The notes beneath the pieces were generated by a model. The model was not told the origin of the DNA, made no database searches, and saw only the letters and a program-made list of their open reading frames with translations. Source: Marinobacter lipolyticus SM19 (GTDB taxonomy: Bacteria; Pseudomonadota; Gammaproteobacteria; Pseudomonadales; Oleiphilaceae). From it: 64,000 nt of DNA. Shown piece after piece: positions 54,601 to 64,000 of this stretch; the stretch's first letter is position 1, and every line of letters starts with the position of its first letter. A program made the position numbers and the translations under genes. The stretch lies in NCBI RefSeq assembly GCF_000397065.2, contig NZ_KE007328.1, forward strand, positions 124,001 to 188,000. The letters are read 5' to 3'.

Positions 54601-55142
54601 AGGCAGTCTTCGTCGCCGGCACGGCCGGTGCGCTGAATCTCCAGGTAATAAGCCTCCGGATAGAGATTCATCCAGTATTCGGCCCGTTCCCGCGCCAACT
54701 CCGGCTTACCTGCCAGCAACGCCCTGCCCACATCACCAAGCTTGCCTCCCGACAGAGCGATCAGGCCGCCCGACCGGGCTTCCAGCCACGCGCGCTGAAT
54801 GATGGGTTTACCAAAACGCTGGCCTTCGGTGTAACCCTGGCTGATGATTTCGGTCAGGTGAAGGTAACCGTCATTGTTACGGGCCAGCAGCGTCAGGCGG
54901 AAGGGGTTTTCCGGCTCCTCAGGATTCTCAAGCCACAGATCGGCACCAATGATGGGCTTGACGCCAGCTCCGGTGGCAGCCTTGTAAAAACGCACCAGCG
55001 AGCACATATTCGACTGATCGGTGAGGCCCACGGCCGGCATGCCGAGCTCCGCAACCCGGCTGACCAGCGGTTTGACCCGCACCAGTCCATCCACCATGGA
55101 GTATTCGGAGTGTACGCGGAGGTGTACAAAGGTTTGCGCCAT
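51660..55142 (-). CDS. dnaE: DNA polymerase III alpha subunit
   Basis: The replicative polymerase subunit, 1160 residues, like E. coli DnaE. The N-terminal PHP domain ([23 protein letters not shown]) is intact in outline; the catalytic palm has [25 protein letters not shown] and the metal Asp pair in [14 protein letters not shown] near 400. The later [37 protein letters not shown] and the OB-fold near 1010 ([27 protein letters not shown]) follow in family order. A beta-clamp motif near 920 (MTDMF) is of the expected kind. It is the first gene of the dnaE-accA block; the promoter was not located. Confidence 0.98.
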   Translation of the reverse strand: MAQTFVHLRVHSEYSMVDGLVRVKPLVSRVAELGMPAVGLTDQSNMCSLVRFYKAATGAGVKPIIGADLWLENPEEPENPFRLTLLARNNDGYLHLTEIISQGYTEGQRFGKPIIQRAWLEARSGGLIALSGGKLGDVGRALLAGKPELARERAEYWMNLYPEAYYLEIQRTGRAGDEDCLHLSVELADSLEIPVVATNDVHFLETEDFEAHEARVCIGESRTLDDPRRDRRFSDQQYLRSADEMIELFSDIPEAVDNTVEIARRCSVTVRMGEYFLPNYPIPEGMTMDEYFRKVSEDGLEERLAKTLSKDDPEYDTKREAYYTRLNFELDIITQMGFPGYFLIVMDFIKWAKNNGVPVGPGRGSGAGSLVAYAQLITDLDPLEYDLLFERFLNPERVSMPDFDVDFCMEGRDRVIAYVAEKYGREAVSQIITFGTMAAKAVVRDVARVQGKSYGLADKLSKMIPFEPGMTLEKALEQEPQLTDFLEQDEEAQEIWDMALKLEGVCRNAGKHAGGVVIAPTKITDFSPLYCDDEGGSLVTQFDKGDVEDAGLVKFDFLGLRTLTIIDWALKMVNPRREKRGLPPLDINEIPLDDVPSFNMLKKAETTAVFQLESRGMKDLIRRLQPDSLEDMIALVALFRPGPLQSGMVDDFIDRKHGKQPMSYPHPDYQYEGLKPVLEPTYGVILYQEQVMQIAQVMAGYTLGGADMLRRAMGKKKPEEMAKQKQIFLDGCEKNDIDKTLAENIFDLVEKFAGYGFNKSHSAAYALVSYQTLWLKAHYPAEFMAAVLTADMQNTDKVVTLVEECRNMKLDLLVPDVSRSEYTFTVNDDGQIVYGLGAIKGLGEGPIQSIVEGRADGEPYQDIFDFCRRVDPKKVNKRAMEALIRSGAMDKLGAGRAQLMASIDKAVQQAGQQSRNDAVGMTDMFGETLEASGDADAYEDVAHVREWPEKERLKGEKDTLGLYLTGHPFDEYEKEVRRFVRSSISDLKPNKSPQRVAGLVVAQRTMKTRTGSTMCFITLDDRSARIEATLFSEAFFENRELLQSDQVIVVEGQVSHDDYSGQMKMRVNSVMDVGTARQQFSRGLRLSLHADQLQNGLLDKLGRTLEPFRCEGSPVWIEYSSAEARTRIELGESWRIQPDDDLLLELRYLVGDQSVELVYD

Positions 55143-55188
55143 AACGTCAGGCTATTCCTGCTGTTGAATATTCCAGTTGCGGTCGGCA

Positions 55189-55656
55189 TCAGCCGCCCGT
55201 CAGTTCTCTCACTTCGGCTTCTGTCTGGGGACCGAACCGAGTCTCAAGCAATTCACCTTCCGGATCCACGACAAAGGTGGCCGGCAATGCCACCGGAGTT
55301 TTCCAGCCAAACTCAGGGCCCGGATCTTCCGCCAGCATGGTGTAGCGGATACCCATGGATTCGCCCAGATCGACCAGCGCCTGCCCCTTGATGTCGTCAA
55401 AATTCACGCCCAGCACCGTGATGCGGCTATTGCGATCCAGCTTGTTCAATTCGGGAATTTCTTCCAGACAGGGCTTGCACCACTCGGCCCAGTAGTTCAC
55501 CAGGACCCACTGACCCCGGAGGCTTTCCCATTCCACAGGCTCGCCTTGTGCCTGCTCGAACGCCACCTTTTCGCAACCAGACAGCGCCAACAAAAACGTC
55601 ACCACGACCAGGGGTGAAAAGAGAGTTCGACAACGGGACCTTGCAGGGTACTGCAC
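55189..55656 (-). CDS. Thioredoxin-like lipoprotein (TlpA family)
   Basis: A probable membrane-anchored thiol-disulfide oxidoreductase, 155 residues. The lipobox is LALSGC, giving a lipidated Cys near residue 28 after a short signal. The thioredoxin fold carries the active-site CxxC in YWAEWCKPCLEEIPELNKL, and VALPATFVVDPEGEL holds the cis-proline loop. The start is a GTG at 55654-55656 with a textbook AGGAGG seven bases upstream; a longer frame upstream has no such site. It is divergent from the ArsC gene. Its partner is unknown. Confidence 0.87.
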   Translation of the reverse strand: MQYPARSRCRTLFSPLVVVTFLLALSGCEKVAFEQAQGEPVEWESLRGQWVLVNYWAEWCKPCLEEIPELNKLDRNSRITVLGVNFDDIKGQALVDLGESMGIRYTMLAEDPGPEFGWKTPVALPATFVVDPEGELLETRFGPQTEAEVRELTGG

Positions 55657-55725
55657 GGGGAGTCCTCCTGTTAGACTACGGGGCATCCGAAATTCAGGAA
55701 AGCCATTTAAAACTCAGGCCAGAAG

Positions 55726-56695
<970 letters not shown>

Positions 56696-56738
56696 GACAC
56701 AACACAAGACATTGACTGATCATTGACGGAAAGCACCC

Positions 56739-57107
56739 ATGCTCCACAACCCGAAAGCACGTATAACAGCCAGATTGACCATCGCCCTGTACATTGGGGT
56801 GCTGGCGACACTCCTGATTACCACATTCTACCCCGCGCAGGTCGAGGGTGTGTCGGTCCCACTCATGCTCTCGGTAAAGCTGATCCCTCTGCTGGCCTTT
56901 GCGGTTCCGGTCTTTCGCGGCCACAACAAGGGCTACATTTGGTTAGCGTTCGTGGTAATTTTCTACTTCACCCAGGCCGTAGTCTCTGCCTGGCTGAGCG
57001 AAGGCGCCGCCGCCCCGGTGATCCTGACGATCCTCACCTTCCTCCTGTTCACCGTTGCCATGGTACATTTGAAGGTGAATCGGCCGATTCCGCCTCAGGG
57101 CGCTTGA
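56739..57107 (+). CDS. DUF2069 membrane protein
   Basis: A small inner-membrane protein of unknown function, 122 residues with four hydrophobic segments (about 13-32, 44-58, 66-86 and 90-108). KLIPLLAFAVPVFRGHNKGYIWLAFVVIFYFTQAVV is the DUF2069 signature. It is 43 bases after the WrbA-like gene and 12 bases before the GspE gene. No function should be assumed beyond its membrane location. Confidence 0.85.
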   Translation: MLHNPKARITARLTIALYIGVLATLLITTFYPAQVEGVSVPLMLSVKLIPLLAFAVPVFRGHNKGYIWLAFVVIFYFTQAVVSAWLSEGAAAPVILTILTFLLFTVAMVHLKVNRPIPPQGA

Positions 57108-57119
57108 TCAGGATCACTT

Positions 57120-58901
57120 ATGGGTAACCTTCGCGCACCAGCCCCGCTCAGAAGCACGCTCACCCTCCGTGACCTGGCAACAGCCCTGGTCACCAGCGGT
57201 GAGATTTCCCAGGAAGAAGCGGACCGTATCCTGAAGGCCAATATGGCCGCAGACACCGATCGCCGCCATCCCCTGGAACTGGTTGCGCAGGCCAGCCTCA
57301 AAAGCCTGAAATCTGGCCATAACCTGGATTTGGAACGTCTCACCCAGTGGTTGGCAGAGTGGGCTGGACAACCCTGGTATCACATCGACCCGCTGAAGAT
57401 CGATACCCCCTCCATTGCCAGGGTGATGTCCTACGCCTTCGCCCAGCGCCACGGCATTCTCGCCGTGGAAATCAGGCCGGATGAAGTGCTGATTGCCAGT
57501 GCGGAGCCCTTCAAGAGTGACTGGGAAAGCAACCTGCGCCAGGCGGTTCAGAAGGACATCCACCGGGTCGTCGCCAACCCCGAGGACATCCGCCGCTACA
57601 CCGTCGAGTTCTACCAACTGGCGAATTCCGTCAGCAAGGCCGGCGGTCGCCAGGGAGGCGGCTCTGCCGGGAACCAGAACTTTGAACAATTGCTGGATCT
57701 GGGAGCAAGCGAAAATCCCGATGCCAATGATCAGCACGTGGTCAAGATTGTGGACTGGTTGCTGCAGTACGCCTTTGACCAGCGTGCGTCCGACATTCAC
57801 ATTGAGCCGAGGCGCACCATCACCCAGGTGCGCTTCCGTATCGATGGCGTCCTCCACAATGTCTATGAGTTCCCGGGCCAGGTGGGTGTAGCCGTCACCA
57901 GCCGCCTGAAAATTCTGGGACGCCTCAACGTCGCGGAAAAGCGCCGCCCTCAGGACGGCCGCATCAAAACCCGTAAACCGGACAACAGTGAGGTGGAATT
58001 ACGCCTCGCCACCATGCCGACGGCGTTCGGTGAAAAAATGGTGATGCGGATTTTCGATCCCGAGGTCCTGCTCAAGTCCTACGAACAGCTGGGGTTCTCT
58101 AAGGAAGACCGGGAACGCTGGCACGATATAACCGATCGTCCCCACGGGATTGTTCTGGTCACTGGCCCCACCGGGTCAGGCAAAACCACGACGCTGTATT
58201 CCACCCTCAAGCAACTGGCCTCGCCTGAAGTCAATCTCTGCACCATCGAAGACCCGATCGAGATGGTAGAGCCCGCTTTCAACCAGATGCAGGTCCAGAC
58301 TAACATCGAACTGACATTTGCGTCCGGGGTCCGGGCCCTTCTGCGCCAGGACCCCGACATCATCATGATTGGTGAGATCCGCGACCTCGAAACCGCGGAA
58401 ATGGCGGTACAGGCTGCGCTGACGGGGCATCTCGTGCTCTCCACCCTGCACACCAATGACGCGCCCAGCGCCATTACACGCCTGATGGAGCTGGGCATTC
58501 CACCGTACCTGATCCGCGCTACGGTTCTCGGGGTGATGGCACAACGCCTGGCACGCACACTGTGCCCCCACTGCAAGGCGCCCGGTCCCGTGGACGATCA
58601 GGCCTGGAAAAGCCTGACGCGCCCATGGAAAGCCCCAGCGCCAGAACAGGTCTATCAGCCGGTTGGCTGTCTGGAATGCCGAAACACAGGGTATTACGGG
58701 CGTGCCGGGGTTTATGAAATCCTCAAGTTATCCGGAGATCTGAGCGCCCAGATCACCGATCAGTGCGAACTGGAGCAGCTGCGGCTCGACGCCTACAAGG
58801 CCGGAATGAAATCATTGCGATTGAGCGGGGCTCAGAAAGTGGCTGCAGGGCAGACGACCATTGAGGAAATACTGCGGGTCACTCCCGAAAGTCAGCGCTG
58901 A
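57120..58901 (+). CDS. Orphan GspE/PilB-family secretion ATPase
   Basis: A hexameric ATPase of the type II secretion and type IV pilus assembly family, 593 residues. The N-terminal domain (about 15-170) resembles the GspE/PilB N-terminal modules. The ATPase part carries RASDIHIEPRR, Walker A GPTGSGKTTTLYSTL near 350, the Asp-box IEDPIEMVEP, Walker B DPDIIMIGEIRDLETAEMAVQAALTGH and the His-box STLHTNDAPSAI. CPHCKAP and CLECRNTGYYGR near 485 form the zinc Cys motif. No gspF, gspG, pilC or pilD neighbour is in the window, so its machine is elsewhere or it stands alone. Confidence 0.9.
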   Translation: MGNLRAPAPLRSTLTLRDLATALVTSGEISQEEADRILKANMAADTDRRHPLELVAQASLKSLKSGHNLDLERLTQWLAEWAGQPWYHIDPLKIDTPSIARVMSYAFAQRHGILAVEIRPDEVLIASAEPFKSDWESNLRQAVQKDIHRVVANPEDIRRYTVEFYQLANSVSKAGGRQGGGSAGNQNFEQLLDLGASENPDANDQHVVKIVDWLLQYAFDQRASDIHIEPRRTITQVRFRIDGVLHNVYEFPGQVGVAVTSRLKILGRLNVAEKRRPQDGRIKTRKPDNSEVELRLATMPTAFGEKMVMRIFDPEVLLKSYEQLGFSKEDRERWHDITDRPHGIVLVTGPTGSGKTTTLYSTLKQLASPEVNLCTIEDPIEMVEPAFNQMQVQTNIELTFASGVRALLRQDPDIIMIGEIRDLETAEMAVQAALTGHLVLSTLHTNDAPSAITRLMELGIPPYLIRATVLGVMAQRLARTLCPHCKAPGPVDDQAWKSLTRPWKAPAPEQVYQPVGCLECRNTGYYGRAGVYEILKLSGDLSAQITDQCELEQLRLDAYKAGMKSLRLSGAQKVAAGQTTIEEILRVTPESQR

Positions 58902-58909
58902 GCGTCCTG

Positions 58910-59956
58910 TCAGGCACCGGGCCTCAGGCCACACTGCCCCAGCAGTTGCTGCCAGCTTGTTGTGTGCTCAGCCATGGCCCGGTCCAGGTCCTGCCACAGG
59001 CTTTTTTCTCCGGCGAATGCCAGATACTCGCCTGACCAGGCCCCAAATGATGGTGGCCTCACCTCTGCCTGTAACTCCGAAAGAGTCGCCAATGGACGGA
59101 TCAGATCGTCTCGCGCACTGCGCACGTCACTCAGGTACGGCTGAATCCGCTCAATGTACACACTGAAAAACATCGTCTGGACGATATCGGACTGGTTGTT
59201 GGGCTTGCCGTTAATGCACAGCGGACGGTCACCCAGCCGTGATCGGATCAACGCCGTGGCGTCATCCAGCCTGGCAACCAACAAACGTGCGCTATTCAAC
59301 AATTGACCCGCGCGGTACTCCGCCTGCCAACGCTGGTGCACTTCACCCAGATACTCCAGAGAATGGTCGAGCTGGCCGTCCAGAAGAGACTGCACCGTTG
59401 AGTTGAGGCGATGCACATCGGTTGAAAGGTCCGACACAGGGTTGCTCTCGGCGGCAACCGGGAAGTATCCCTTGGACAGGGTAAACAGGGTTTCAATTTC
59501 TTCCGTCGCCCAGGTTGCATTCCACACAGCCACTGGCAGCGATTCCAGCTTGCTGTCTATCGCCTGTTCAACACTCTTTTTCAGCCTTTCACGATCAATA
59601 TCCGGTAAGCAGTCACGGGCAGCCTGAATAAAACGCAGTTCGTAGCGAAGGCGATTCAGGGGATCCATGACCCGCCCCATCACCGAGTTACGTTCACCCA
59701 CAACGTACTGCAACTGACAGCCATAAAGGGACAGGAAATCCAGCATACCCAGCTCGAGTTCCGGCATGTCCAGGCGACGATCGCGCCGGCGTGGCAGACG
59801 CTGGATTTCGGGCAATGCCGACAACGAAACCTCGCCGTCGAGCACCCGGGCGACCCGCTCAACGTATTCATCCATCATCGACGGGGCTTCGGAGAACGGG
59901 TTGCAGCCGGCTGTCAACAGAACAAGGGAAACGACGATCAGATGACGCACAATCAC
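58910..59956 (-). CDS. DUF3080 lipoprotein
   Basis: A probable outer-membrane or periplasmic lipoprotein of unknown function, 348 residues. The lipobox is VLLTAGC, giving a lipidated Cys at about residue 18 after a short hydrophobic signal. The DUF3080 domain spans the rest, mostly helical with MLDFLSLYGCQLQYVVGERNSVMGRVMDP as a conserved stretch. The start is a GTG at 59954-59956; another GTG is two codons further in. It is convergent with the GspE gene. Confidence 0.83.
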   Translation of the reverse strand: MIVRHLIVVSLVLLTAGCNPFSEAPSMMDEYVERVARVLDGEVSLSALPEIQRLPRRRDRRLDMPELELGMLDFLSLYGCQLQYVVGERNSVMGRVMDPLNRLRYELRFIQAARDCLPDIDRERLKKSVEQAIDSKLESLPVAVWNATWATEEIETLFTLSKGYFPVAAESNPVSDLSTDVHRLNSTVQSLLDGQLDHSLEYLGEVHQRWQAEYRAGQLLNSARLLVARLDDATALIRSRLGDRPLCINGKPNNQSDIVQTMFFSVYIERIQPYLSDVRSARDDLIRPLATLSELQAEVRPPSFGAWSGEYLAFAGEKSLWQDLDRAMAEHTTSWQQLLGQCGLRPGA

Positions 59957-60010
59957 TGCGCAGGCACCCCCTGAATCAGGACGAACGGCCCGCGCATCGG
60001 TGATATGACC

Positions 60011-60703
60011 TCAACGCTTCCTGAGCAAGTCGTCCACTTCGGCAAAGTTCCGGGCCACCACCCGGTCCGTATCTGGCAGCTCCCCTTCCCGAACCAGCCA
60101 GGCGGTCCGGATACCGGCTTCCTCTGCGGCCTGCAGTTCCGCTTCCACATCGGAGAGAAACAACACCGTTTCCGGCTCGACGCCCAGTTGCTCCAGGATA
60201 TTGCGGTAGGATTGTGACTCCTTCTTTCCCCCGACGCGGGTATCGAAATAACCGGAGAAAAACGGCGTGAAGTCCCCGGCTTCGCTGAACCCGAAAATCA
60301 GCTTCTGGGCCTTCACGGATCCGGAGGAATAGACGAACAACCTCAGCCCCCGATCGTGCCAGCGCTGGAGGTAATCTGCCGCATCCGGGTAGATATGGCC
60401 ATGAAAGGCACCCTGCTGGTAGCCCTGCTCCCAGAGCATGCCCTGCAGAGCCTTCAGGGGTGTTTCCTTGCGGTCATCGCGGATCCATGACTGGAGAACC
60501 TCAATCAACCCCTCAATATCATCCCGGTCAACACCCGAGCGCTGCGCTACAGCATCGAGCTGCTCAGCAATAGCAGGGTTACCCGCTGCCCCCTCACGGA
60601 TAAAATCGCCTATATGCTCCGCCGCATAGGGAAACAGCACCTCATGGACAAACGAGATGGAGCTGGTGGTGCCCTCAATGTCAGTGAGAATCACCCGGAT
60701 CAT
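60011..60703 (-). CDS. mtnC: Acireductone synthase (enolase-phosphatase)
   Basis: A HAD-superfamily enzyme of methionine salvage that enolises and dephosphorylates diketo-methylthiopentyl phosphate, 230 residues. Motif 1 is altered to ILTDIEGTTSS, the usual form of MtnC, followed by FVHEVLFPYA. FVYSSGSVKAQKLIFG holds the Ser of motif 2 and VLFLSDVEAELQAAEEAGIRTAWLVR the acidic motif. It is the last gene of mtnB-mtnD-mtnC, with a one-base overlap to mtnD. Confidence 0.95.
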   Translation of the reverse strand: MIRVILTDIEGTTSSISFVHEVLFPYAAEHIGDFIREGAAGNPAIAEQLDAVAQRSGVDRDDIEGLIEVLQSWIRDDRKETPLKALQGMLWEQGYQQGAFHGHIYPDAADYLQRWHDRGLRLFVYSSGSVKAQKLIFGFSEAGDFTPFFSGYFDTRVGGKKESQSYRNILEQLGVEPETVLFLSDVEAELQAAEEAGIRTAWLVREGELPDTDRVVARNFAEVDDLLRKR

Positions 60704-61260
60704 CAGGCCGCCCCAGCCAGCTTTTCATACCGTGGCAGTCGGCTGGCGATGTCTTCACCGGTAAAATTAGCGACCCAGCCTTCCGGGTTGGAAAACAGGC
60801 GGATACAGGTGAAGCGGGGCTCCGGGCCCATATCGAACCAGTGGCGGGTACCGTCGGGTACACTGATCAAATCGTTCTTCTGGCACAGCACCGCGAAAAC
60901 CTGATCATCCAGATGCAGATAGAACAGCCCCTGGCCGCGCACGAAAAAACGTACTTCATCTTCGCTGTGCACGTGTTCATCCAGGAACTTCTGGCGAAGT
61001 GCGTCTTTCTGGGGGTTATCCGGGTTCAGGCTGATCACATCGGCGGTCTGAAACCCACACTCCCGTTTCAGAGCGGCCACTTCCGCTTCATAAGCGTCGA
61101 GAATGGTCTCCTGCGTAACGTCCTCTGGCAGATCACGGGTTGGCCATTGCTCGAACCGAATACCCTTGTCCGCAAGCAACCTCTGGATCTCGCCGGCGTC
61201 CTCCGTCACGGTCTGAGGTTGCTCTGGCTGGTTCTGGTTAAAAATGCTCAGGGTAGTCAT
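60703..61260 (-). CDS. mtnD: Acireductone dioxygenase
   Basis: A metal-dependent dioxygenase of methionine salvage; with Fe it makes the methionine precursor, with Ni an off-pathway product. It has 185 residues in the cupin fold. The metal ligands are in FLDEHVHSEDEVRFFVRGQG (two His and a Glu) and RHWFDMG (third His). It is coupled to mtnB by an ATGA overlap and to mtnC by TGATG. Confidence 0.96.
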   Translation of the reverse strand: MTTLSIFNQNQPEQPQTVTEDAGEIQRLLADKGIRFEQWPTRDLPEDVTQETILDAYEAEVAALKRECGFQTADVISLNPDNPQKDALRQKFLDEHVHSEDEVRFFVRGQGLFYLHLDDQVFAVLCQKNDLISVPDGTRHWFDMGPEPRFTCIRLFSNPEGWVANFTGEDIASRLPRYEKLAGAA

Positions 61261-61889
61261 GGACGGAGCCTCATGGTTGCAAGTTCACACTCAAACAGGA
61301 ATTCAAACGCTTCAACGTGCCTCAGGCAGTCTGCCATGGTCCTGCCCCAGGTATAAAGACCGTGCCCTCGAATCAGGTAACCGGGCTGGTCCGGATGATC
61401 CCGGAACCACTGCTTTGTCTGCTCGGCCAGTTGCGGAATGTCCTGTGTATTGTCGAATACCGGCACCACCAGCGTGTCTTCGTGGGTGTCGTGGCCGGGA
61501 AAAGCCTTCTGCAGTTCATACCCCTGTAACTGCAGCGATTGCTGAGGGGGCAGAATACGGCTGAGCACAGTGGCATTTACGGAATGGGTATGCAGCACTG
61601 CCCCGACATCCGGAAACAGCTCATACAATACCGTGTGTAATCGGGTCTCTGCCGACGAACGGCACTGGCTTTGAACCGCCTGGCCAGACAGGTCCACCAC
61701 CATGACATCCCCGGCGCCCAACTCCCCCTTATGGCGACCGGACACCGTAATGGCAATGTGCCCGGCATCAATACGGGCCGAATAATTACTGCTGGTCGCG
61801 GGAGACCAGCCACGGCCATACAGAAAGCGCCCGGCGTCAATAATGGATTCAGCCGCCTGAGCGTATCGGGTTATATCAAACAAGGGCAT
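61257..61889 (-). CDS. mtnB: Methylthioribulose-1-phosphate dehydratase
   Basis: A zinc enzyme of the class II aldolase fold, 210 residues, which dehydrates methylthioribulose 1-phosphate. YGRGWSPATSSNYSARID marks the phosphate site, and AVLHTHSVNATVLSRI carries the His pair for zinc, with a third His late in LIRGHGLYTWGRTMADCLRHVEAFEFL. The ATG at 61887-61889 has a GGAGA immediately upstream. It is the first gene of the mtnB-mtnD-mtnC operon, as in Pseudomonas. mtnA and mtnK are not in the window. Confidence 0.95.
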   Translation of the reverse strand: MPLFDITRYAQAAESIIDAGRFLYGRGWSPATSSNYSARIDAGHIAITVSGRHKGELGAGDVMVVDLSGQAVQSQCRSSAETRLHTVLYELFPDVGAVLHTHSVNATVLSRILPPQQSLQLQGYELQKAFPGHDTHEDTLVVPVFDNTQDIPQLAEQTKQWFRDHPDQPGYLIRGHGLYTWGRTMADCLRHVEAFEFLFECELATMRLRP

Positions 61890-61941
61890 TCTCCATCTCC
61901 ATCGCCATCTTCAGCCGCCGCAGCAGCGGCATTCGCCGACA

Positions 61942-64000
61942 TTATAGGGATGACGCAGCCGCTTTCAACGGAAGCTTGCGCTGGCGCTCACCGGTCAGGG
62001 CAAACAGGGCATTACCCAGCGCAGGAATCACTGGCGGCACCCCTGGCTCGCCTACGCCTGTGGGCGTCTCATCACTGTCTACAATATCCACGATAATCTC
62101 CGGCAATTCGTAGTTACGCATTAACGGGTAGTCGTGGAAATTACTTTGCTGAACTTCGCCGTCCTGCAATGTGATTTCCCCGTGGAGGGCTGCTGTCAGG
62201 CCAAATATGATACCGCCTTCAATCTGGTCCCTGACGATCTCCGGATTAACCACCTGCCCACAGTCCACCGCGCACCAGACTCGATGAACATGAATGCCGT
62301 CGTTCTCGATACTGGCTTCAACGACCTGGGCCACATAAGTGCCAAAACTCTGGAACAGGGCTACACCCCGGGCCCTTCCAGAGGGTGCCGGGGCTTTCCA
62401 ACCAGACATGGCCACCACCCGGTCCAGCACCTCCCGGTGCCGGGGTTGATGAGCAATGAGGGCACGGCGGAATTCATAGGGATCTTTCCCGGTCTCATGG
62501 GCGAGCTCATCCATAAAGGTTTCGGCCGCAAAACCATTGTGGGAATACCCCACGGACCGCCACCAGGTGATAGGCACGCCCGGGTCGGTATGGGTATGAC
62601 GGACTTCAACATTGGCCACCTTATAGGGGTAGTCAATGGCGCCCTCGATGGCAGATATGTCTTTCGGGGTGGCGATGCCTTCCGCCATCAGGCCCACCTT
62701 ACCCAAAGTGTCGTACAGGAACTTTGGCGACCAGGGGTATTGCGCAGGCGCCGCATTGCGTACGTACCAGTCCAGGATCTGTGGCCCGACAACCTGATGG
62801 TGCCAGCCGGTCACTTCGCCCCCGGAAACCGAGGCTTTCATCCGATGCAGCATGGCAGGACGGTACAAATCGTGCCGGGTATCCTCTTCCCTGGACCAGA
62901 TAACCTTGACCGGCGTTTTCACGCTGTAGGCAACCGCTGCCGCTTCTTCAATGTAGTCCTGAGTCAGTCTGCGCCCGAAACCGCCCCCCAGGAAGGTAGT
63001 GTTGATGGTGATATCGTCAGGAGACAGATCGCTTACCCGAGCCGCAGCAATACGCCCAAGGTCCGGTGCCTGGGTCGGGGCCCAGACTTCCATGGAATCA
63101 CCGCGATACCAGGCCGTTGCATTCATCGGCTCCAGAGTGGCGTGGGCCAGGTAAGGCTGCTCATAACTGGCTTCCAGGACGCGCTCGGCCCCGGCCGCCG
63201 CATCGGCAAAATCCCCGTCATCGCGTTCACGCACACCGGCATCGTCATCAGCGGCCTTGTGGTAGTCGGCAAACACATCGTTGGTAGAAAGACCCAGCGC
63301 ATCGGCGTTATCCCATTCGACCTTCAGCTTCTGCTGCGCCTTGCGTGCCTGCCAGTACTTTCCGGCCACGATTGCCACACCACGCTCGATTTCCAGCACC
63401 TTCAGCACACCCGGCATGGCCTGGATATCACTGCCGTTGAAGGACTTAACCCTGGCGCCATACCGTGGCGGCCGGGTTACGACCGCGTAGACCATCCCCG
63501 GCAGCTCGATATCAATGCCATATTCGGCCGTGCCTGTGGACTTGGCCCCGGCATCCAGACGGCCCCGGGCTTTGCCAATGTACCGCCACTGGCTCTGAGG
63601 TTTCAGTTTGACTTCATGCCTTACGGTTTCGGAAGACGCCAGACTGACCAGTTTGCCGTAGGGCAAGGTATCCACACCGTTGGGGTGGCGAACATGACCT
63701 TCAAACGCAGTACATTCGGAATGATCAACTTCCCATACCCGGGCAGCGGCCAGAATCAGCATTTCCCGGGCTTCTGCGCCCGCTTGTCGCAGGGGCATCC
63801 AGCTGGTGGCAATACTGGTGCTACCACCGGTCAGCTGAAGTTTGTACAAGGGGTTGCGATACTCGGACGCGACCGGCGCAAATTTGGGAGTGATCGCTGC
63901 CGGTTCAACCTCCAATTCTTCCGCAATCAGGGTGGTTAACCCCGTATAAGTGCCCTGCCCCATTTCCACCCGGGCAAGAGTAAAATACACCTTATTGTCC
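61942..64000 (-). CDS. Xanthine-dehydrogenase-family molybdopterin-binding subunit, 3' part
   Basis: The large subunit of a molybdenum hydroxylase of the isoquinoline 1-oxidoreductase (IorB) type, which inserts oxygen from water into an organic substrate. At least 686 residues are visible and the N-terminus lies beyond base 64000; the in-frame GTG at 63990 is internal because the upstream codons (Asp-Asn-Lys) continue the family sequence. RVEMGQGTYTGLTTLIAEEL and GGGFGRRLTQDYIEEA are the cofactor-binding stretches; VGEPGVPPVIPALGNALFAL near the end holds the catalytic Glu region. The Fe-S partner subunit is not in view, so the substrate is unknown. Confidence 0.9.
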   Translation of the reverse strand, partial: DNKVYFTLARVEMGQGTYTGLTTLIAEELEVEPAAITPKFAPVASEYRNPLYKLQLTGGSTSIATSWMPLRQAGAEAREMLILAAARVWEVDHSECTAFEGHVRHPNGVDTLPYGKLVSLASSETVRHEVKLKPQSQWRYIGKARGRLDAGAKSTGTAEYGIDIELPGMVYAVVTRPPRYGARVKSFNGSDIQAMPGVLKVLEIERGVAIVAGKYWQARKAQQKLKVEWDNADALGLSTNDVFADYHKAADDDAGVRERDDGDFADAAAGAERVLEASYEQPYLAHATLEPMNATAWYRGDSMEVWAPTQAPDLGRIAAARVSDLSPDDITINTTFLGGGFGRRLTQDYIEEAAAVAYSVKTPVKVIWSREEDTRHDLYRPAMLHRMKASVSGGEVTGWHHQVVGPQILDWYVRNAAPAQYPWSPKFLYDTLGKVGLMAEGIATPKDISAIEGAIDYPYKVANVEVRHTHTDPGVPITWWRSVGYSHNGFAAETFMDELAHETGKDPYEFRRALIAHQPRHREVLDRVVAMSGWKAPAPSGRARGVALFQSFGTYVAQVVEASIENDGIHVHRVWCAVDCGQVVNPEIVRDQIEGGIIFGLTAALHGEITLQDGEVQQSNFHDYPLMRNYELPEIIVDIVDSDETPTGVGEPGVPPVIPALGNALFALTGERQRKLPLKAAASSL

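Noticed and set aside
62134..63939. 601-residue open frame antisense to the molybdopterin subunit
   Set aside because: The minus-strand protein has cofactor motifs in family order; the plus-strand frame has none.

Overview
The window is a stretch of core chromosome from a gammaproteobacterium, most likely Marinobacter or a close relative. This is inferred from gene content and order, because no search could be run. It is GC-rich and densely coded, with no gene-free stretch over about 250 bases. I see no tRNA, rRNA, CRISPR array, prophage or insertion sequence. Two gene orders are those known from Pseudomonas: chemoreceptor-ampE-ampD-DUF1631-nadC, and dnaE-accA-tilS-pyrG-kdsA-eno-ftsB-ispD-ispF-truD-surE-pcm-nlpD-rpoS. 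The rsxABCDGE-nth operon is the arrangement known from E. coli.

Layout. 1-10985: the 5' part of alaS, an RDD membrane protein, the LPS exporter permeases lptF-lptG, then pepA-holC-valS, a ketopantoate-reductase-like gene and a cobalamin adenosyltransferase. 11002-18089: a chemoreceptor with a probable sigma-28 promoter, ampE-ampD, a DUF1631 gene and nadC. 18103-21901: a minus-strand group with a DUF2066 protein, a CDP-alcohol phosphatidyltransferase, hda (a replication-initiation regulator), an orphan ParA and a YqcC-like protein. 22056-28538: purM-purN, a DUF3108 protein, avtA, a DUF416 protein, dcd and apbC. A structured inverted repeat lies at 27294-27397. 28728-36949: metG, then rsxABCDGE-nth.

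37017-55142: a long minus-strand block read from dnaE down to rpoS. It covers DNA synthesis, fatty-acid, nucleotide, KDO and isoprenoid precursors, glycolysis, tRNA modification, division (ftsB), and surE-pcm-nlpD-rpoS. A DUF368 polyprenyl-phosphate transporter is inserted after pcm. 55189-64000: a thioredoxin-like lipoprotein, an ArsC-family protein, a WrbA-like quinone reductase, a DUF2069 protein, an orphan GspE/PilB ATPase, a DUF3080 lipoprotein, the methionine-salvage genes mtnB-mtnD-mtnC, and the 3' part of a molybdenum hydroxylase large subunit.

Most start sites were moved inward from the longest open frame, using ribosome-binding sites, family length or stop/start overlaps. Tight overlaps (ATGA, GTGA, TGATG) tie many neighbours into operons. 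I found no clearly new multi-gene system. The points most worth a second look are the 25-bp inverted repeat with inner hairpins (27294-27397), the translational coupling of a phospholipid synthase to hda, the orphan ParA beside it, and several palindromic or tandem motifs in intergenic DNA.
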